A stretch of DNA of 21,564 nt from Phycisphaerae bacterium (GCA_021604825.1 BQJS01000069.1:1-21564); one strand, 5' to 3'. Shown: positions 7,603 to 14,833, counted from the stretch's first letter. A program made the numbers and translations. The notes: generated by a model from the letters alone, not told the origin.

Positions 7603-7622
7603 CCGCGAATCACAATTCGCGG
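7603..7622 (-). promoter_or_regulatory. Perfect 8-bp hairpin in the rpmJ-rpsM spacer
   Basis: CCGCGAAT (7603-7610), loop CACA, ATTCGCGG (7615-7622): a fully complementary stem with a tetraloop. No T-run follows on the minus strand, so it is not a standard intrinsic terminator. It lies about 75 bases before the rpsM start and may be a leader element for rpsM-rpsK or an RNA processing/stability site. Confidence 0.5.
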
Positions 7623-7637
7623 AGTCTGCGCATCCGA

Positions 7638-7667
7638 TTTCAGCGCAATACCTTTCAGCGCAATGCC
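7638..7667 (-). repeat. 15-bp tandem duplication downstream of rpmJ
   Basis: TTTCAGCGCAATACC (7638-7652) and TTTCAGCGCAATGCC (7653-7667) are adjacent and differ at one base. The pair starts 11 bases beyond the rpmJ stop codon. Confidence 0.85.
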
Positions 7668-7678
7668 GGTTCGGCGCG

Positions 7679-7795
7679 TTAACCTTGTCGCTGCTTGTGC
7701 TTAGCGTTCGCCTTGCAAATGACGCGGACCACGCCTTTGCGTTTGATCACGCGGCAATTCTCGCAGATTCGTTTGACGCTAGCCCTGACTTTCAT
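7679..7795 (-). CDS. rpmJ: 50S ribosomal protein L36
   Basis: A 38-codon gene. The product starts '[19 protein letters not shown]' and ends 'KHKQRQG', close to the canonical bacterial L36. The zinc ribbon is intact: Cys11, Cys14, Cys27 and His33. L36 binds 23S rRNA beneath the L7/L12 stalk. The ATG at 7795 has GAGGT seven bases upstream. It follows map after 146 bases, with infA, often found here, missing, and precedes rpsM-rpsK as in the usual alpha-operon start. Confidence 0.97.
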   Translation of the reverse strand: MKVRASVKRICENCRVIKRKGVVRVICKANAKHKQRQG

Positions 7796-7816
7796 TTGCA
7801 ATACCTCAAAATTTTA

Positions 7817-7938
7817 GCCAAAAACGCACAATCTGGCGAACCCTAACAGAATTCCGGAAAAAACCCAAGCCCCTCGCCAAAAAAAACGCACAATTGGCAT
7901 AAAAATTGCCGAGAGGTCGTCAGTCGGGCCAAAAACGC
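7817..7938 (-). repeat. Three dispersed GCGTTTTTGGC elements in the map-rpmJ spacer
   Basis: On the plus strand GCCAAAAACGC is found at 7817-7827 and 7928-7938, with a longer A-tract version at 7876-7888. The first and second are also followed by ACAAT(C)TGGC, so 7817-7837 and 7876-7898 are near copies that can each pair GCCA(A) with (T)TGGC. The 146-base spacer is otherwise A/T-rich. A -10-like TAAAAT lies near 7811-7816 with a poor -35, so a promoter for rpmJ is possible but unproven. Confidence 0.5.
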
Positions 7939-7941
7939 CGA

Positions 7942-8766
7942 TCAGCCCCTTGTCAGGATCTCTGGTCCAGAAGACGTCATGGCGATACTGTGCTCAAAAT
8001 GGGCGGCAAAACTGCCGTCCTTGGTCACAATCACCCATGCGTCTTGATCCGCGTACATCACATCGCTCTTCCCGAGCGTCACCATCGGCTCAACAGCCAA
8101 GGTCATCCCCTCTTCGAGGCAGAAGTCACTTTTACGCTGCGATCGGTCGTGGTAATTCGGCACCTTGGGCTCTTCGTGCATTTCCTGCCCAATACCGTGA
8201 CCGACAAATTCCCGAACCACCGACATACCGGCCGACTCGACCTTCTTCTGAATCGCAGTCGCCACTTCGCTCCACATTCGACCGACCTTCATCTCCGAAA
8301 TCGCCAATTCCAAAGACGACTCCGTCACGTTGAGAAGCGATTGAACATCGTCAGGTACTTCGCCAACTGCGACGGTCCGGGCTGAATCTCCACAGAAACC
8401 TTCAATCCGTACACCGCAGTCGATGCTTATAATGTCACCTGCTTTGAGCGCCCGATCACCTGGGACTCCGTGAACCACTTCATCGTTCACGCTCGTACAC
8501 AAGGCCGCCGGAAACGGATAGCTGGCGGCTGGATTCACCACACCCTTAAAGAGTGCTTCCGCGCCCGCATCACTGATCATCTTTTCGGCGATTTCATTAA
8601 GCTCGCCGGTCGTAGCATCTACTTTCACCAGGCCACAAACATGATCGAGAACTTTACAAACCAGTGCGCCCGCGCGACGCATGGTTTCGATCTCATCGCT
8701 GCTCTTGAGGATGATACCTTTTTGAGATGCGCTCTTCGTAGTCATCATCACGCTGTCATCTATCAC
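7942..8766 (-). CDS. map: Methionine aminopeptidase, type I
   Basis: This enzyme removes the initiator Met from nascent proteins and uses two metal ions. All five ligands are present: Asp116 ('IDCGV'), Asp127 ('GDSAR'), His190 ('GHGIG'), Glu226 ('EPMV') and Glu258 ('FEHSI'), with substrate-binding His99 ('VVHG'). Length is 274 residues from the GTG at 8766; an internal ATG pair at 8748/8745 is an alternative and would remove six or seven residues, leaving the family N-terminus 'IILKSSDEIETMRRAG' intact. The ribosome-binding site is weak for either. It follows secY by 118 bases, with adk, commonly between them, absent. Confidence 0.96.
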   Translation of the reverse strand: MIDDSVMMTTKSASQKGIILKSSDEIETMRRAGALVCKVLDHVCGLVKVDATTGELNEIAEKMISDAGAEALFKGVVNPAASYPFPAALCTSVNDEVVHGVPGDRALKAGDIISIDCGVRIEGFCGDSARTVAVGEVPDDVQSLLNVTESSLELAISEMKVGRMWSEVATAIQKKVESAGMSVVREFVGHGIGQEMHEEPKVPNYHDRSQRKSDFCLEEGMTLAVEPMVTLGKSDVMYADQDAWVIVTKDGSFAAHFEHSIAMTSSGPEILTRG

Positions 8767-8884
8767 AACATCCGTTTACGCCGACAACGTCCATCGCATA
8801 TTTTGCGGATGCCGGAACAACGTTTCGTCGCCAGAGTGCGCCGTCGTTCAACCGACCCAATCGCAGACGTTAGGAGCCAAAGAC

Positions 8885-10219
8885 TTAAGCACTTCCGCCC
8901 AAGAAACCCTTGTAGTTTCGCATGATCAAGTTGGCTTCGATTCTCTGCACCAAGTCGAGCACCACACTCACCACAATCAGCAACCCCGTACCACCCAAGA
9001 ATGCCGAAACGAAGAACGGAATCTCCAAGGCGGCTGCAACGATGGTTGGAATAAGTGCAATCAGTGCCAGGAACGCAGCCCCGACATAGGTGATTCGACC
9101 CATGACCTTTTCAAGATAGTCAGCCGTGCGCTTACCGGGACGGAGTCCAGGAATGAAGCTCCCGTAGTCCCGCAGGTTGTTGGCCATCTCTTTGGGCTGG
9201 AACTGAACCGTGGTCCAGAAGTATGCAAAGAAATAGACCATGCCGACGTAAGCAAGCGTGTACAGATAACCACCGGGCGAAAGGGCATTCCCCAAAAACG
9301 TCCAAACACCCCAGTACCATTTACCGTTGATGAATTCGATCAGATACGTCGGGAACATCATCAGCGTACTTGCAAAAATGATTGGCATCACGCCACCGTG
9401 GTTCACGCGTAGCGGCAGGTAATTTCGCTGCCCGCCATAGACGCGACGGCCTCGGGTCTGCTTGGCTTGTTGAATAGGAATACGCCGCTGACCCTGGGTA
9501 ATTAGAATCGAACCCGCCACCACGCCGATGAATGCCAATATTAGGAACAGAATCTTACCTGGTCCCAACGCCTGAGCGCCACTGGCTCGCACGCTAAACT
9601 CTGCATTTTGCCAGACGTAAATAATCGCTTGCGGCATTTGAGCGACGATACCGGCCATGATGATTAGCGAGATACCATTACCGATACCGTATTCATCAAT
9701 CTGCTCACCAAGCCACATCAAAAAGACGGTACCGGTGGTGAGGCAAAGCACTGCAAGCAGGAAGTACATGATCGAACCCGAATATTGCGGGTAGACCATG
9801 CCATTGCTGAAAAGGTACTTCATCCACATCGACGCTTGGACGACACACAACCCAACCGTCGCGTAGCGTGTGTATTCCGTAATCTTCTTGCGGCCGCTGT
9901 CGCCTTCCTTCTGCAACTTTTCAAGTGCGGGTATGACCGTCACCAGCAATTGAAAAATAATCGACGCAGAAATGTAAGGCATGATGCCCAAACCGAAGAT
10001 CGTGCTTTGCTTGAGATTCCCGCCGGTGAACAGCGCGAACATGTCGGCAAGGCTACCGGTTCCTCCTCCGCCGCCGCTACCGCCAAGCAATGCTTCCTGA
10101 TTGACGCCTGGCAGCGGCACGTAGAACCCAATGCGGTAAATCGCCAGCAGCCCCAGCGTGAACAAAATCTTGTTCCGCAGTTCGGAGACGCGCCAAATAT
10201 TGATGAAGGTGGAAAACAT
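8885..10219 (-). CDS. secY: Preprotein translocase subunit SecY
   Basis: SecY is the channel of the Sec translocon and inserts and exports proteins with SecE/SecG and SecA. The 444-residue product starts 'MFSTFINIWRVSELR', with TM1 'ILFTLGLLAIYRIGFYVPLPG', a Gly-rich plug-loop stretch, 'FGLGIMPYISASIIFQLL' (TM2), and further hydrophobic segments consistent with ten helices. The cytoplasmic loop 'ITQGQRRIPIQQAKQTRGRR' and the conserved 'FIPGLRPGKRTADYLEKVM' are visible. The ATG at 10219 is preferred over an adjacent TTG. Its place after rplO is the standard spc-operon position. Confidence 0.98.
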   Translation of the reverse strand: MFSTFINIWRVSELRNKILFTLGLLAIYRIGFYVPLPGVNQEALLGGSGGGGGTGSLADMFALFTGGNLKQSTIFGLGIMPYISASIIFQLLVTVIPALEKLQKEGDSGRKKITEYTRYATVGLCVVQASMWMKYLFSNGMVYPQYSGSIMYFLLAVLCLTTGTVFLMWLGEQIDEYGIGNGISLIIMAGIVAQMPQAIIYVWQNAEFSVRASGAQALGPGKILFLILAFIGVVAGSILITQGQRRIPIQQAKQTRGRRVYGGQRNYLPLRVNHGGVMPIIFASTLMMFPTYLIEFINGKWYWGVWTFLGNALSPGGYLYTLAYVGMVYFFAYFWTTVQFQPKEMANNLRDYGSFIPGLRPGKRTADYLEKVMGRITYVGAAFLALIALIPTIVAAALEIPFFVSAFLGGTGLLIVVSVVLDLVQRIEANLIMRNYKGFLGGSA

Positions 10220-10319
10220 CAAAAAGTCTCTCGTTGAGATCGACCAAAACTTCGGTGATCAAGTTGAAGAATCGTTCACTGACGACGGCGAACTTAGTGG
10301 GCTCGAAAATGAACTGGCC

Positions 10320-10766
10320 CTACAAGACGATGATTTCGCCACCGGCACTCTTGATCTTTTCCTCTGCTGATTTGCTAAACTTGGACGCCTCGATCTTGAA
10401 AGTCTTGGTGAGTTGACCGTCTCCCAAGACTTTGACCTTGTTGCGGAGGTTGCGAATGAGGCCCGCTTCAAGAATGGCTTCCGGGGTCACGTGCGCTCCC
10501 GCTTCGAACCGCTCCTCAAGATCACCCACATTGATGATGTTGAATTCGGTTCGGAAATCGGCGTTGCTGAATCCCCGCTTCGGAACTCGACGGAAGAGCG
10601 GCATCTGGCCACCCTCACCCATGCTGCGCCGCTTGGCTCCTGCACGCGAACCGGCACCGTTGTGACCGCGGCCACACGTCTTACCACTGCCGCTTCCGAT
10701 GCCACGACCCACGCGTTTACGCTTGCGGTTCTTACCGGCTATCTTGAGAATGTCTGTCAGATTCAT
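10320..10766 (-). CDS. rplO: 50S ribosomal protein L15
   Basis: L15 is an early large-subunit assembly protein. The 148 residues begin 'MNLTDILKIAGKNRKRKRVG', followed by the Gly/Arg-rich 'RGIGSGSGKTCGRGHNGAGS' extension that threads into 23S rRNA, 'FRRVPKRGFSN', and an alpha/beta C-terminal domain. The frame is open upstream to 10895, but the ATG at 10766 matches the family N-terminus and is preferred although its ribosome-binding site is weak. It follows rpsE by 79 bases with no rpmD (L30) between. Confidence 0.97.
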   Translation of the reverse strand: MNLTDILKIAGKNRKRKRVGRGIGSGSGKTCGRGHNGAGSRAGAKRRSMGEGGQMPLFRRVPKRGFSNADFRTEFNIINVGDLEERFEAGAHVTPEAILEAGLIRNLRNKVKVLGDGQLTKTFKIEASKFSKSAEEKIKSAGGEIIVL

Positions 10767-10845
10767 GACGTTTGATCTTTCAAAAACAACTTGGGGCCCC
10801 GAACGATCTAAGCAAAAAGCGCTCATCGAAGAAGCGATATCTTTC

Positions 10846-11352
10846 TTATGAAGCGAGCGACACCCCGCGAAGGGCTGCAATCTGCTCGCGATCATACAAA
10901 CCTTGAAGCGCCCGGAACGTTGCCAAAACGACGTTCTTGGGATTGTTCGAACCGTAGCTCTTGGTCAAGACGTCCTTGACGCCAGCCAATTCCAACACGG
11001 CGCGAACACTGCCGCCGGCGATAACACCCGTTCCCTTACTTGCGGGGAGCATGATGACATGACTTGCGCCGTATCGGCCAATCGTCCGATGCGGAATCGT
11101 GCCCTTGACCAAGCCGACCTTCACCATGCTGCGGGTCGCGATTTTCTTGCCCTTCTCGACGGCTGAAGGAACTTCGCGGGCCTTGCCATAACCAACACCG
11201 ACTCGACCATGCCGATCACCCACCACGACCAACGCTGAAAAGCTGAAACGACGGCCACCGCGTACAACCTTTGCACAGCGGTAGATCTTAACGACGTTAT
11301 CTTCCAAGCCACCGTCATCAACTCGCGGCCCTGATGTTTGCATTCGACTCAT
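10846..11352 (-). CDS. rpsE: 30S ribosomal protein S5
   Basis: S5 lines the mRNA entry site and affects decoding accuracy. In 168 residues it shows the double-stranded-RNA-binding fold ('VVKIYRCAKVVRGGRRFSFS', 'VVVGDRHGRVGVGYGKA') and the C-terminal domain with 'LPASKGTGVIAGGSVRAVLE' and 'SYGSNNPKNVV'. The ATG at 11352 has AGGTG upstream at 8 bases. Length is typical. Order rplR-rpsE-rplO is standard apart from the missing rpmD. Confidence 0.98.
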   Translation of the reverse strand: MSRMQTSGPRVDDGGLEDNVVKIYRCAKVVRGGRRFSFSALVVVGDRHGRVGVGYGKAREVPSAVEKGKKIATRSMVKVGLVKGTIPHRTIGRYGASHVIMLPASKGTGVIAGGSVRAVLELAGVKDVLTKSYGSNNPKNVVLATFRALQGLYDREQIAALRGVSLAS

Positions 11353-11411
11353 GGTTTAGTCACCTGTGTGTCTTGATCGCCTGTTGCCAGGGAAATCGCC
11401 TACTTTCAAAA

Positions 11412-11774
11412 CTAAAACTTCAATCCACCTTCACGGGCAGCTTCTGCAAGGGCTTTGACCCGACCGTGAAACTGCCGGCCATTGCGGTCAAATGCCACTG
11501 CTGTGATGCCTTTTTCTTTAGCGCGATCGGCCAACAACTTGCCGACCTCGGTCGCTGACGAGACGTTTCCACCTTTGCCCTTGCCCATCGACTTATCCTG
11601 CGAACCGGCACAACAGAGAGTCACACCCTTATCATCATCGATGATTTGGGCGCTGATGTTGCGGAGGCTGCGGGTCACGCTCAATCGCGGTCGCTCCGCC
11701 GTCCCAAAGATACGCTTGCGAACGCGTCTCTTGCGGCGGATCATTCTTACTCGCTTGGCTTTAAGTGCTTCCAT
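11412..11774 (-). CDS. rplR: 50S ribosomal protein L18
   Basis: L18 binds 5S rRNA with L5 in the central protuberance. The 120 residues have a strongly basic N-terminus ('[13 protein letters not shown]'), '[20 protein letters not shown]', '[20 protein letters not shown]' and '[18 protein letters not shown]'. Length is normal. The ATG at 11774 has only a moderate GGGAAG upstream. It lies 115 bases after rplF; that spacer carries the 8-mer GTCGCAGC twice at 16-base spacing. Confidence 0.97.
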   Translation of the reverse strand: MEALKAKRVRMIRRKRRVRKRIFGTAERPRLSVTRSLRNISAQIIDDDKGVTLCCAGSQDKSMGKGKGGNVSSATEVGKLLADRAKEKGITAVAFDRNGRQFHGRVKALAEAAREGGLKF

Positions 11775-11889
11775 CTTTTGGTACTTCCCAAATCTAGACT
11801 TTGTTTCCAGCGTCCGATCGAATCGACGGCGTACGCTGCGACTCCATTAAGCTGCGACACCAACAAACTGGCTCGCGTTAATGCAACTA

Positions 11890-12486
11890 TTAACCAGCAC
11901 CGGCCAAGGCTTTTCCTGCCTTGCGCTTGACGACCTCGTCGTGATAGCGAATGCCCTTGCCCTTATATGGCTCCGGCGGGCGGGTCTTTCGAATGACCGC
12001 AGCAAACTGACCAACAACTTGCTTATCGCAACCGCGAATGATCATCTTCGCAGGATCGCTATCGCCACGGGCAGCCGCCACTTCGACTTCGACCTCGACA
12101 CCGTCGGGAACGTCGAACTCGAACTGGTATTTGTTCTTTCCACCGCGACCCATGAAACCGCAGTTCAGCTGCAGCTTCTTGCCGGCGAGGTTGCAGCCAT
12201 ATCCAGTGCCGTACACATGCAAGCGCTTCTCGTAACCCTTGCTGACACCTTCGACCATGTTATTGATCATCGCCCGGGCCATCCCGTGCATGGCTCGGGC
12301 ATTGCGGTCGTCGCCTTCACGCTGTACGCGGACAAACTTGCCATCGTCTTCGACCGCGACCTGAATGATCGACGGGATATCGAAGCTCAGTTTGCCCTTC
12401 GGACCACTGACTTTGACCGAATTACCAGCCACCTCGGCTTTAACCCCGCTTGGGACTGGTACTGGTTTCTTTCCAATTCGCGACAT
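11890..12486 (-). CDS. rplF: 50S ribosomal protein L6
   Basis: L6 sits near the factor-binding site and sarcin-ricin loop. The 198 residues start 'MSRIGKKPVPVPSGV' and contain the family blocks 'VSGPKGKLSF', 'RNARAMHGMARAMINNMVEG' and 'RKTRPPEPYKGKGIRYHDE'. It is about 20 residues longer than usual because of a loop rich in Glu/Val/Arg ('VEVEVEVAAARGDSD') and a short Lys/Ala/Gly tail. The ATG at 12486 is supported by family alignment. Confidence 0.98.
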   Translation of the reverse strand: MSRIGKKPVPVPSGVKAEVAGNSVKVSGPKGKLSFDIPSIIQVAVEDDGKFVRVQREGDDRNARAMHGMARAMINNMVEGVSKGYEKRLHVYGTGYGCNLAGKKLQLNCGFMGRGGKNKYQFEFDVPDGVEVEVEVAAARGDSDPAKMIIRGCDKQVVGQFAAVIRKTRPPEPYKGKGIRYHDEVVKRKAGKALAGAG

Positions 12487-12546
12487 GACCTTCGTTTCCT
12501 AACGACGCTTCAACCAACTGGCGCGACTCTGCAACAACGATCCGTA

Positions 12547-12576
12547 CTATAGACCTGCACCTAATAGACGCTGCAC
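12547..12576 (-). repeat. Duplicated 3' end of rpsH including the stop codon
   Basis: CTAATAGACGCTGCAC (12561-12576, plus strand) covers the rpsH stop and the three codons before it. The adjacent CTATAGACCTGCAC (12547-12560) is the same sequence lacking two single bases. The copy supplies a second TAG at 12547-12549 in a shifted frame. The remaining spacer to rplF shows nothing further. Confidence 0.75.
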
Positions 12577-12956
12577 AAAAATTCGCCGCCGACATTCTTC
12601 TCGCGGCAAGTTCGATCACTCAACACACCCTGGCTCGTCGATATGATCGCAATCCCCAAACCGTCACAAACCCGGGGGATTTCTTCACACGTTTTATAGA
12701 CTCGACAGCCGGGCTTGGACTCACGCTTGATCTTGTGAATCAGATCTTCGCCACGGGGGCCATACTTAAGTTCGAGGCGGAGCAAACCTTGCTTCGTATC
12801 TTCGATCTTGTCGAATCCGACGATGTATCCCTCGTCCTTGAGCACCTTGGCGATACCGGCCTTCACCTTGGAGGCTGGAATCTGAACCGATTTCTTGCGC
12901 ACCCGGACAGCGTTGCGAATTCGCGTCAACATGTCGGCGACGGGATCACTCCACAT
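12561..12956 (-). CDS. rpsH: 30S ribosomal protein S8
   Basis: S8 binds helix 21 of 16S rRNA and, in E. coli, represses the spc operon at rplE. The 131 residues start 'MWSDPVADMLTRIRNA' and include 'IPASKVKAGIAKVLKDEGYI', 'SKPGCRVYKTCEEIPRVCDG' and the C-terminal 'GIAIISTSQGVLSDRTCREK'. The ATG at 12956 has AAGGTG seven bases upstream. It follows rpsN after 127 bases; a 6-bp hairpin lies in the spacer at 13008-13024. The gene's last codons and stop are duplicated downstream. Confidence 0.98.
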   Translation of the reverse strand: MWSDPVADMLTRIRNAVRVRKKSVQIPASKVKAGIAKVLKDEGYIVGFDKIEDTKQGLLRLELKYGPRGEDLIHKIKRESKPGCRVYKTCEEIPRVCDGLGIAIISTSQGVLSDRTCREKNVGGEFLCSVY

Positions 12957-13007
12957 TTGTCATCACCTTTAAATAGCTTCAACTTCGATACAAATTTTGC
13001 ATCAAAC

Positions 13008-13024
13008 ACGCAGTCGGGCTGCGT
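13008..13024 (-). other. Short perfect hairpin in the rpsN-rpsH spacer
   Basis: ACGCAG (13008-13013), loop TCGGG, CTGCGT (13019-13024). It lies about 50 bases ahead of rpsH. With no T-run it is not a classical terminator; a role is not established. Confidence 0.35.
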
Positions 13025-13083
13025 CACTTTTCTTCAACAGATAACCGCGCCGGTGAAGGGTCCAAACCCAACACCCGTGCGAA

Positions 13084-13269
13084 TTACCAACTCGCCTTCT
13101 TGACTCCCGGGATCATGCCCTTGTGGGCCAACTCCCGAAAACAGATTCGGCAAATCTGAAACTTCTGGTAAACGGCACGCGAACGCCCGCACAACTGACA
13201 GCGGCGGACTACCCGACTTGAAAACTTCGGCTTTTGCTTGGCCTTGTGAATCCATGCAGTGGATGCCAT
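13084..13269 (-). CDS. rpsN: 30S ribosomal protein S14, zinc-binding (type Z)
   Basis: S14 belongs to the 30S head. This 61-residue form carries a zinc ribbon with Cys24-x2-Cys27 and Cys40-x2-Cys43 ('[11 protein letters not shown]', '[10 protein letters not shown]'), and ends '[11 protein letters not shown]', as in short four-Cys S14 proteins. The ATG at 13269 directly follows the rplE stop (TAG-ATG, no gap), and its ribosome-binding site GAGGAG lies within the last rplE codons, so translation is coupled to rplE. Confidence 0.98.
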   Translation of the reverse strand: MASTAWIHKAKQKPKFSSRVVRRCQLCGRSRAVYQKFQICRICFRELAHKGMIPGVKKASW

Positions 13270-13824
13270 CTACTTTTTCTCCTCAGGTCGCTTAAACGGT
13301 ACGCCCAGTTCGGTCAACAAACTACGGGCGTGTTGGTCGTTCTGAGCGGTCGTCACAAAGGTGATGTTCATACCCTGACGGGCGGTCACCTTGTCAATGT
13401 TGATTTCCGGGAAGATCGTTTGGTCGGCGACCCCCATTGAATAATTGCCCTTGCCATCAAAACTCGAGGTCTTGAGTCCGCGAAAGTCACGCATCCGGGG
13501 AACCGCAAAATTGATGAGACGGTCCAGGAACTCGTACATCCGCTTGCCTCGCAACGTCACTTTCGCGCCGATTTCATAGCCTTCGCGCAACTTGAAGTTC
13601 GAGACACTCATACGGGCTTTACAAACCAAAGGCTTTTGACCCGTGATCGCAGACAGTTCAGCCGTCGCCGTCGGGATCAGGTTCTTGTCCTGAAGCGCGC
13701 GACCCAACCCCATCGATATCACGACCTTTTCCATTCGCGGAATCGCCATCGGATTCTTGATGCCTAATTCTGCTGTCAACTTGGGGGCAACTTCGTTTGT
13801 ATATCGTTCTTGCAACCGAGCCAT
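13270..13824 (-). CDS. rplE: 50S ribosomal protein L5
   Basis: L5 holds 5S rRNA in the central protuberance and touches the P-site tRNA. The 184 residues include 'NPMAIPRMEKVVISMGLG', 'ITGQKPLVCKARMSVSNFKL', 'VTLRGKRMYEFLDRLINFAV', 'RDFRGLKTSSFDGKGNYSMG' and 'FPEINIDKVTARQGMNITFV'. Length is normal. The ATG at 13824 has only GAGAATGGG upstream. The gene abuts rpsN without a base between. A spacer of 113 bases with competing hairpins separates it from rplX. Confidence 0.98.
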   Translation of the reverse strand: MARLQERYTNEVAPKLTAELGIKNPMAIPRMEKVVISMGLGRALQDKNLIPTATAELSAITGQKPLVCKARMSVSNFKLREGYEIGAKVTLRGKRMYEFLDRLINFAVPRMRDFRGLKTSSFDGKGNYSMGVADQTIFPEINIDKVTARQGMNITFVTTAQNDQHARSLLTELGVPFKRPEEKK

Positions 13825-13902
13825 CGCTACGACCCATTCTCTAACAGTCTGACCACTAACTTTCCGGCGTCTTTACGAATTCGACACCGCCAATTCCAAG
13901 AG

Positions 13903-13932
13903 CCAACATCAAGAGCAGATGTTGCTGTTGGC
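13903..13932 (-). promoter_or_regulatory. Two mutually exclusive hairpins between rplX and rplE
   Basis: CAACATC (13904-13910) can pair perfectly with GATGTTG (13918-13924). Overlapping GCCAACA (13903-13909) can pair perfectly with TGTTGGC (13926-13932). Both stems are 7 bp and use the same left arm, so only one can form at a time. The element starts a few bases beyond the rplX stop, in the leader of rplE; in E. coli the rplE start region is the S8 target, but I cannot claim S8 binding here. Confidence 0.4.
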
Positions 13933-13937
13933 AAAAC

Positions 13938-14291
13938 CTAAACTTTGTCCGTCTTCTTGACGGTATCGATCACTGTTCCGCCGACCGTCCGACGTTCTTT
14001 CTTAACGACCTTGCCGGCTTTATCTCGCGTCACTTCAAAACGGACCCGTGAACCCTTTTGCGTTTTGGTATCAACCGGGAGCACATTTGAAATATGAATC
14101 GTTGCTTCCTTCTCAACTCGGCCACCCTGCGGATTGCGACGGTTCGGACGCACGTGACGAAAGACCACGTTCACACCTTCGACCAAAACCAACTCACGCA
14201 CAGGGTCGACATGCAAGACCTTCCCTTGAGCGCCGCGATGGGCTCCGGAAATGACTTCAACGACTTCGTTTTTCTTAATGTGGCACGCCAT
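13938..14291 (-). CDS. rplX: 50S ribosomal protein L24
   Basis: L24 is an assembly initiator beside the peptide exit tunnel. The N-terminal KOW motif is clear ('KKNEVVEVISGAHRGAQGKV'), followed by 'NVVFRHVRPNRRNPQGGRVE' and 'ATIHISNVLPVD'. The 117 residues are slightly longer than usual through a Lys/Arg-rich C-terminus. The ATG at 14291 has GAGG seven bases upstream. A 6-bp hairpin (14312-14326) and a four-copy repeat array lie between it and rplN. Confidence 0.98.
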   Translation of the reverse strand: MACHIKKNEVVEVISGAHRGAQGKVLHVDPVRELVLVEGVNVVFRHVRPNRRNPQGGRVEKEATIHISNVLPVDTKTQKGSRVRFEVTRDKAGKVVKKERRTVGGTVIDTVKKTDKV

Positions 14292-14311
14292 CTGTCAGCC
14301 TCATTTCGCTG

Positions 14312-14326
14312 CGGTTAAGATAACCG
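14312..14326 (-). other. Short perfect hairpin ahead of rplX
   Basis: CGGTTA (14312-14317), loop AGA, TAACCG (14321-14326), about 20 bases upstream of the rplX start. A possible leader element; function unknown. Confidence 0.35.
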
Positions 14327-14366
14327 TTAATTCTTTCTCGTACATCCAAGCATCATTCGCAGAAAC

Positions 14367-14422
14367 GACCGTCCTTAGAAGACAGTCCTTAAAAGCCAGT
14401 CCTTAAAAGCCAGTCCTTAAAC
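14367..14422 (-). repeat. 14-bp tandem repeat, four copies, containing the rplN stop codon
   Basis: Plus-strand units are GACCGTCCTTAGAA, GACAGTCCTTAAAA, GCCAGTCCTTAAAA and GCCAGTCCTTAAAC (14367, 14381, 14395, 14409). The last contains the rplN stop TAA (14417-14419) and its final codon. On the coding strand every unit carries TAAGGAC, so TAA recurs at 14-base steps (14403-14405, 14389-14391, 14375-14377) and thus appears in all three frames. Each unit also has an AAGGA motif, but the nearest is over 75 bases from the rplX start. Confidence 0.93.
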
Positions 14423-14833
14423 GACTTCCTCTGCGAGCGAGATGATTTTCATAAAACCCTTATCGCGAAGCTCGCGGGCAACCGCCCCAAAAATTCGAGT
14501 TCCACGCGGCTCTTTATTCTCGTTGATCAAGACAACGGCGTTCGAATCAAACCGCACGTAGCTACCATCACGCCGACGCGTTGCCCGGGCCGTCCGCACC
14601 ACAACACCACGAGCCCTGCGACGGGTGGCCCGATCCTTACGATCGCTCCCGCCACTGAAATCACTGTTGGGCAGTGCCTTCTTGACAGTCACCAACACAA
14701 TGTCGCCAATGTTGGCGGTCTTGAGCGTCGGTTTGCCTTTTCGGCTGCTACCGTGGCGAAGGACGTTGTAGACCATCGCTCGTTTGGCACCGGTGTTGTC
14801 TGCGACATCCACCACCGTTTGCATCTGAATCAT
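14417..14833 (-). CDS. rplN: 50S ribosomal protein L14, with inserted loop
   Basis: L14 forms part of the intersubunit bridge. The N-terminus '[20 protein letters not shown]' and the C-terminal '[20 protein letters not shown]' are canonical. Length is 138 residues against 122 usually, through two additions: a few residues at about 29-40 ('[10 protein letters not shown]') and a Ser/Asp/Arg-rich stretch at about 56-74 ('[20 protein letters not shown]'). The ATG at 14833 has AAGGG upstream. The gene ends inside a four-copy tandem repeat. Confidence 0.98.
   Translation of the reverse strand: MIQMQTVVDVADNTGAKRAMVYNVLRHGSSRKGKPTLKTANIGDIVLVTVKKALPNSDFSGGSDRKDRATRRRARGVVVRTARATRRRDGSYVRFDSNAVVLINENKEPRGTRIFGAVARELRDKGFMKIISLAEEVV

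Noticed and set aside
10767..10895. N-terminal extension of L15 to 10895
   Set aside because: The extra 43 residues do not resemble L15, and the extension would overlap the end of rpsE. The family N-terminus begins at the ATG at 10766.
13034..13255. 73-codon minus-strand frame overlapping rpsN
   Set aside because: It overlaps the four-Cys S14 in another frame and has no family features.
14367..14422. CRISPR-like array at the rplN repeat
   Set aside because: Units are 14 bp with no spacers between them and no palindromic repeat, so it is a simple tandem array.
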